A stretch of 14,843 bases of DNA from Brevundimonas sp. UBA7664 (GTDB lineage: Bacteria; Pseudomonadota; Alphaproteobacteria; Caulobacterales; Caulobacteraceae), in NCBI RefSeq assembly GCF_002483305.1, contig NZ_DLHQ01000045.1, forward strand, positions 60,011 through 74,853, in the 5' to 3' direction. The notes below the pieces were generated by a model. It saw only the letters and a list, made by a program, of their open reading frames with translations. It made no database searches and was not told where the DNA came from. Position numbers and translations under genes: made by a program. This document shows positions 12,975 through 14,843 of the stretch, in pieces. Within the stretch, counting starts at the first letter, position 1. Every line of letters starts with the position of its first letter.

Positions 12975-14261
12975 TCAGATCGCCGCCAGCGCCCGCTCGA
13001 GGTCGGCGTACAGGTCGTCGACGTTCTCGATCCCGACGGACAGCCGCACCAGATTGTCGCCAATGCCGCAGCGGGCCTTGGCTTCGGGGCTGTAGTCGGA
13101 ATGGGTGGTGCTGGAGGGGTGGGAGACCAGGCTCTCGGTGCCGCCCAGACTGACGGCGAGCTTGAACAGCTGCAGGGCGTTGAGCATGCGGAAGGCCTCG
13201 GCCTCGCCGCCCTTGAGGCGCAGGGAGAAGGTCGAGCCGGCGCCGCTGCACTGGCGGGCGAACAGGGCCTGCTGGCCGGGCGAGGACTCGGCGCCGCCGG
13301 CGTCGAGGACGGCCTCGATCTTCGGATGACCGCGCAGGCGGGCGACCAGGTCCATGGCGTTGGCCTGTGAGCGCTCCATGCGGATGTGCAGGGTCTCGAG
13401 GCTGCGCATCAGCAGCCAGGCGGTGTGAGGGTCGGTCGTCGTCCCGCAGATGGTGCGCATCTCGCCGACCCGGGCCATCAGGTCGGCGCGGCCGAGGCAG
13501 GCCCCGGCGATCAGGTCCGAATGGCCGCCGACGTATTTGGTCAGGGAATAGAGGACCAGGTCGGCGCCGTGCCGCAACGGCTTCTGCCACAGGGGGCCGA
13601 GGAAGGTGTTGTCGACCACCAGCAGGGGCGGCTCGGCCAGGCCGAGGTCGCGGATGGCGGCGGCGGCGGCCTGAAGGTCGATCAACTGGTTGGTCGGGTT
13701 GGCCGGGGTCTCGACATAGACCGCCGCCAGCCGGCCGCCGGTCGCGGCGGCGTCGTCGGAGGCCGAGCGGATCGCCGTCGTCAGGGCCTCGCCGCCGTCG
13801 CAGTCGGCGACGCTGACCGTCCGGATCCCCATGCGCGGCAGGATGCGGTCGAACAGATATTCGGTGCCGCCATAGGCCGGGGCGGTATAGACGATCACGT
13901 CGCCGGGGCGGCTGAGGGCCAGCATGGTGGTCGAGATGGCGGCCATGCCGCTGGAGAAGACCAGCGCCTTGTCGGCGGCGTCCCAGACAGCCAGCCGGTC
14001 CTCGAGAATCTCGAGATTGGGGTTGTTGATCCGCGAATAGATCAGGCCGAGGGCCTCGTCGGGATCCTTCTGGCGCAGGCCGTAGGCGACCTCGAAGAAG
14101 CGTTTGCCGTCCTCGGCCGATTTGAAGACGAAGGTCGAGGTCTGGAAGATCGGCGCCTTGATCGAGCCCTCCGACAGGGTCGGGTCGTAGCCGTAGCCCA
14201 TCATCAGGGTCTCGGGCGCCAGGGTGCGCTCGCCGAGGGTGCGGCTGCGATGTCGACTCAT
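12975..14261 (-). CDS. Cystathionine gamma-synthase-family PLP enzyme
   Basis: This is a fold-type I PLP enzyme of the Cys/Met metabolism family, which includes cystathionine gamma-synthase, cystathionine beta/gamma-lyase and methionine gamma-lyase. The 428 residues include APETLMMGYGYDP (15-27), the phosphate-binding YSRINNPN (75-82) from the partner subunit, SSGMAAIS (103-110), Tyr130 in APAYGGTEYLF, Asp217 in VVDNTFLGPLW, the Schiff-base Lys242 in YSLTKYVGGHSD, and SHPSSTTHSDYSPE near the C-terminus. Methionine gamma-lyases usually have a cysteine two residues after that tyrosine; here it is Gly132, which argues against a classical gamma-lyase. Substrate and direction are undecided. AAGGA (14275-14271) lies nine bases before the ATG. 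It is transcribed toward the cytochrome b561 gene, 83 bases away. Confidence 0.9.
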   Translation of the reverse strand: MSRHRSRTLGERTLAPETLMMGYGYDPTLSEGSIKAPIFQTSTFVFKSAEDGKRFFEVAYGLRQKDPDEALGLIYSRINNPNLEILEDRLAVWDAADKALVFSSGMAAISTTMLALSRPGDVIVYTAPAYGGTEYLFDRILPRMGIRTVSVADCDGGEALTTAIRSASDDAAATGGRLAAVYVETPANPTNQLIDLQAAAAAIRDLGLAEPPLLVVDNTFLGPLWQKPLRHGADLVLYSLTKYVGGHSDLIAGACLGRADLMARVGEMRTICGTTTDPHTAWLLMRSLETLHIRMERSQANAMDLVARLRGHPKIEAVLDAGGAESSPGQQALFARQCSGAGSTFSLRLKGGEAEAFRMLNALQLFKLAVSLGGTESLVSHPSSTTHSDYSPEAKARCGIGDNLVRLSVGIENVDDLYADLERALAAI

Positions 14262-14288
14262 GGGGACGCTTCCTTGTTGTTGCCGGTT

Positions 14289-14316
14289 GAATAGGCCGGG
14301 CGCGGGCCGAGGCCAA
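14289..14316 (-). promoter_or_regulatory. Possible promoter of the PLP-enzyme gene
   Basis: On the minus strand TTGGCC (14316-14311) and CTATTC (14294-14289) are 16 bases apart and would start transcription some 20 bases before the ATG. This is a moderate match only. Confidence 0.3.
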
Positions 14317-14325
14317 GCAGGGGCG

Positions 14326-14354
14326 CTGGACCCGGCGCGGGTCACGCGGTATCT
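14326..14354 (+). promoter_or_regulatory. Possible promoter of the NDUFS4-like gene
   Basis: CTGGAC (14326-14331) and GTATCT (14349-14354) are 17 bases apart in the space between two divergent genes. A leader of about 37 bases would contain the GAGG site at 14387-14390. This is a moderate match. Confidence 0.35.
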
Positions 14355-14397
14355 GGGCGCGGCGCGGGCCGGCCCGCCGTCGTCACGAGGATTGGTC

Positions 14398-14703
14398 ATG
14401 CTCGCCCGCATCTATCGCCCCGCCAAGACCGCGATGCAGTCCGGCAAGGCCTCGTCGAGAGGCTGGCGGCTGGAGTTCGAGCCGGCGTCGGCGCGCACCA
14501 TCGACCCGCTGATGGGCTGGACCAGCTCCAGCGACATGAACGGCCAGGTGCGACTGAGCTTCGACTCGGCCGAGGAGGCGGTGGCCTATGCCGAGCGCCA
14601 CGGCATTCCGTTCCGCCTGCATGAGCCGCAGGAGGCGCCGGTGATCCTCAAGGCCTATGCCGACAATTTCGCCACCGGCCGCAAACAGCCCTGGACGCAT
14701 TAA
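14398..14703 (+). CDS. NDUFS4-like accessory subunit of respiratory complex I
   Basis: This protein belongs to the ETC complex I family, the bacterial counterpart of mitochondrial NDUFS4 (18-kDa subunit), an accessory subunit at the peripheral arm of NADH:quinone oxidoreductase found in alphaproteobacteria and mitochondria. The 101-residue length is normal for the bacterial form, which lacks a targeting sequence. Typical segments are ARIYRPAKTAMQSGKA (3-18), WRLEFEP (23-29), DPLMGWTSSSDMNGQVRLSF (36-55), EEAVAYAERHGIPFRLHEP (59-77) and the C-terminal YADNFATGRKQPWTH. ATG 14398 has GAGG at 14387-14390. It stands alone, away from any nuo operon in this window, and directly precedes tRNA-Arg. 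Confidence 0.93.
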   Translation: MLARIYRPAKTAMQSGKASSRGWRLEFEPASARTIDPLMGWTSSSDMNGQVRLSFDSAEEAVAYAERHGIPFRLHEPQEAPVILKAYADNFATGRKQPWTH

Positions 14704-14708
14704 TTCGG

Positions 14709-14779
14709 GGGCGGCTAACGCTCGCCGCGCGGCGGCTTGCTGCTTGAGCCGCAGGGTCAGGGCGGCTAACGCTCGCCGC
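14709..14779 (+). repeat. Two direct copies of a 20-base hairpin-forming repeat
   Basis: The same 20 bases occur at 14709-14728 and 14760-14779. Each copy has gcggc and gccgc arms around a gctaacgctc-type centre. Between them lies a further cggct/agccg hairpin. The stretch sits between the NDUFS4-like stop and tRNA-Arg, so it may act as a terminator for the former. The gctaac core also resembles a Caulobacter -10 and has loose -35 candidates upstream (CTGGAC 14691, TTGAGC 14744), so a duplicated tRNA promoter is possible too. Confidence 0.6.
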
Positions 14780-14787
14780 AGCCATCG

Positions 14788-14843
14788 GCGCCCATAGCTC
14801 AACCGGATAGAGCACCCGCCTTCTAAGCGGACGGTTGCAGGTT
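14788..14843 (+). tRNA. tRNA-Arg(TCT), cut by the window end
   Basis: The first 56 bases of a tRNA are present: acceptor 5' strand GCGCCCA, D arm GCTC/GAGC, anticodon stem with CGC/GCG core around loop CTTCTAA, anticodon TCT at 14822-14824, a variable loop and the start of the T arm. The 3' acceptor strand lies outside the window, so the acceptor stem cannot be checked. It reads AGA, a rare arginine codon in GC-rich genomes, and possibly AGG. Confidence 0.92.

Noticed and set aside
12344..13063. Upstream extension of the VIT-family frame through cytochrome b561
   Set aside because: It lies out of frame over a well-recognised cytochrome b561 gene; the ATGA overlap gives a natural start at 12343.
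12919..14316. Long minus-strand frame overlapping the PLP enzyme
   Set aside because: Arg/Pro-rich shadow of the true frame, which contains every PLP motif.

Overview
The window is GC-rich chromosomal DNA (about two thirds G+C by eye) from an alphaproteobacterium. It is most like Caulobacterales and probably close to Brevundimonas. The basis is gene content and protein style: an rplM-rpsI pair, type 2 (short) ArgC, class I PHA synthase, glpX overlapping recJ, a cold-shock protein with two cold-shock domains beside a DUF192 lipoprotein, and an NDUFS4-type complex I accessory subunit beside tRNA-Arg(TCT). The placement is inference from memory of these families; no search was run. There is no phage, plasmid, CRISPR or classical insertion-sequence gene.

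Layout. 1-531 is non-coding. It holds a 146-bp palindrome-bounded repeat, an unusually AT-rich block and the rplM leader. 532-1532 is rplM-rpsI, closed by a strong intrinsic terminator. 1629-3226 holds a VOC-fold protein, a 5' relic of one argC, a second palindrome-bounded repeat and a complete, different argC. A third, unrelated inverted-repeat element (3230-3370) follows. msrB (3418-3912, exported form) converges on a leftward pair, phaC and a coupled small membrane protein (3900-6247). A lipoprotein of unknown function diverges from phaC. Then come glpX-recJ (6841-9611), tRNA-Glu(TTC), a single-domain response regulator, a double-CSD cold-shock protein, a DUF192 lipoprotein and tRNA-Pro(TGG). 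A leftward block follows (11636-14261): a VIT/CCC1-family transporter overlapping a cytochrome b561, and upstream a cystathionine gamma-synthase-family PLP enzyme. The right end carries the NDUFS4-like gene and a tRNA-Arg cut by the window edge.

Most genes are ordinary housekeeping or metabolic functions: translation, arginine synthesis, gluconeogenesis, recombination repair, carbon storage, oxidative repair and sulfur amino acids. The most unusual structure is the VOC/argC junction. There the first 24 codons of a diverged argC sit in front of a palindromic repeat and a second full argC. Other points of interest are two related palindrome-bounded repeats, a tRNA-Glu precursor whose leader and trailer are complementary, a three-part alternating complement upstream of the cold-shock gene, and two stop/start-overlapped pairs (phaC with a membrane protein; cytochrome b561 with a VIT-family transporter) that suggest functional partnership. 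I did not find a convincing wholly new multi-gene system.
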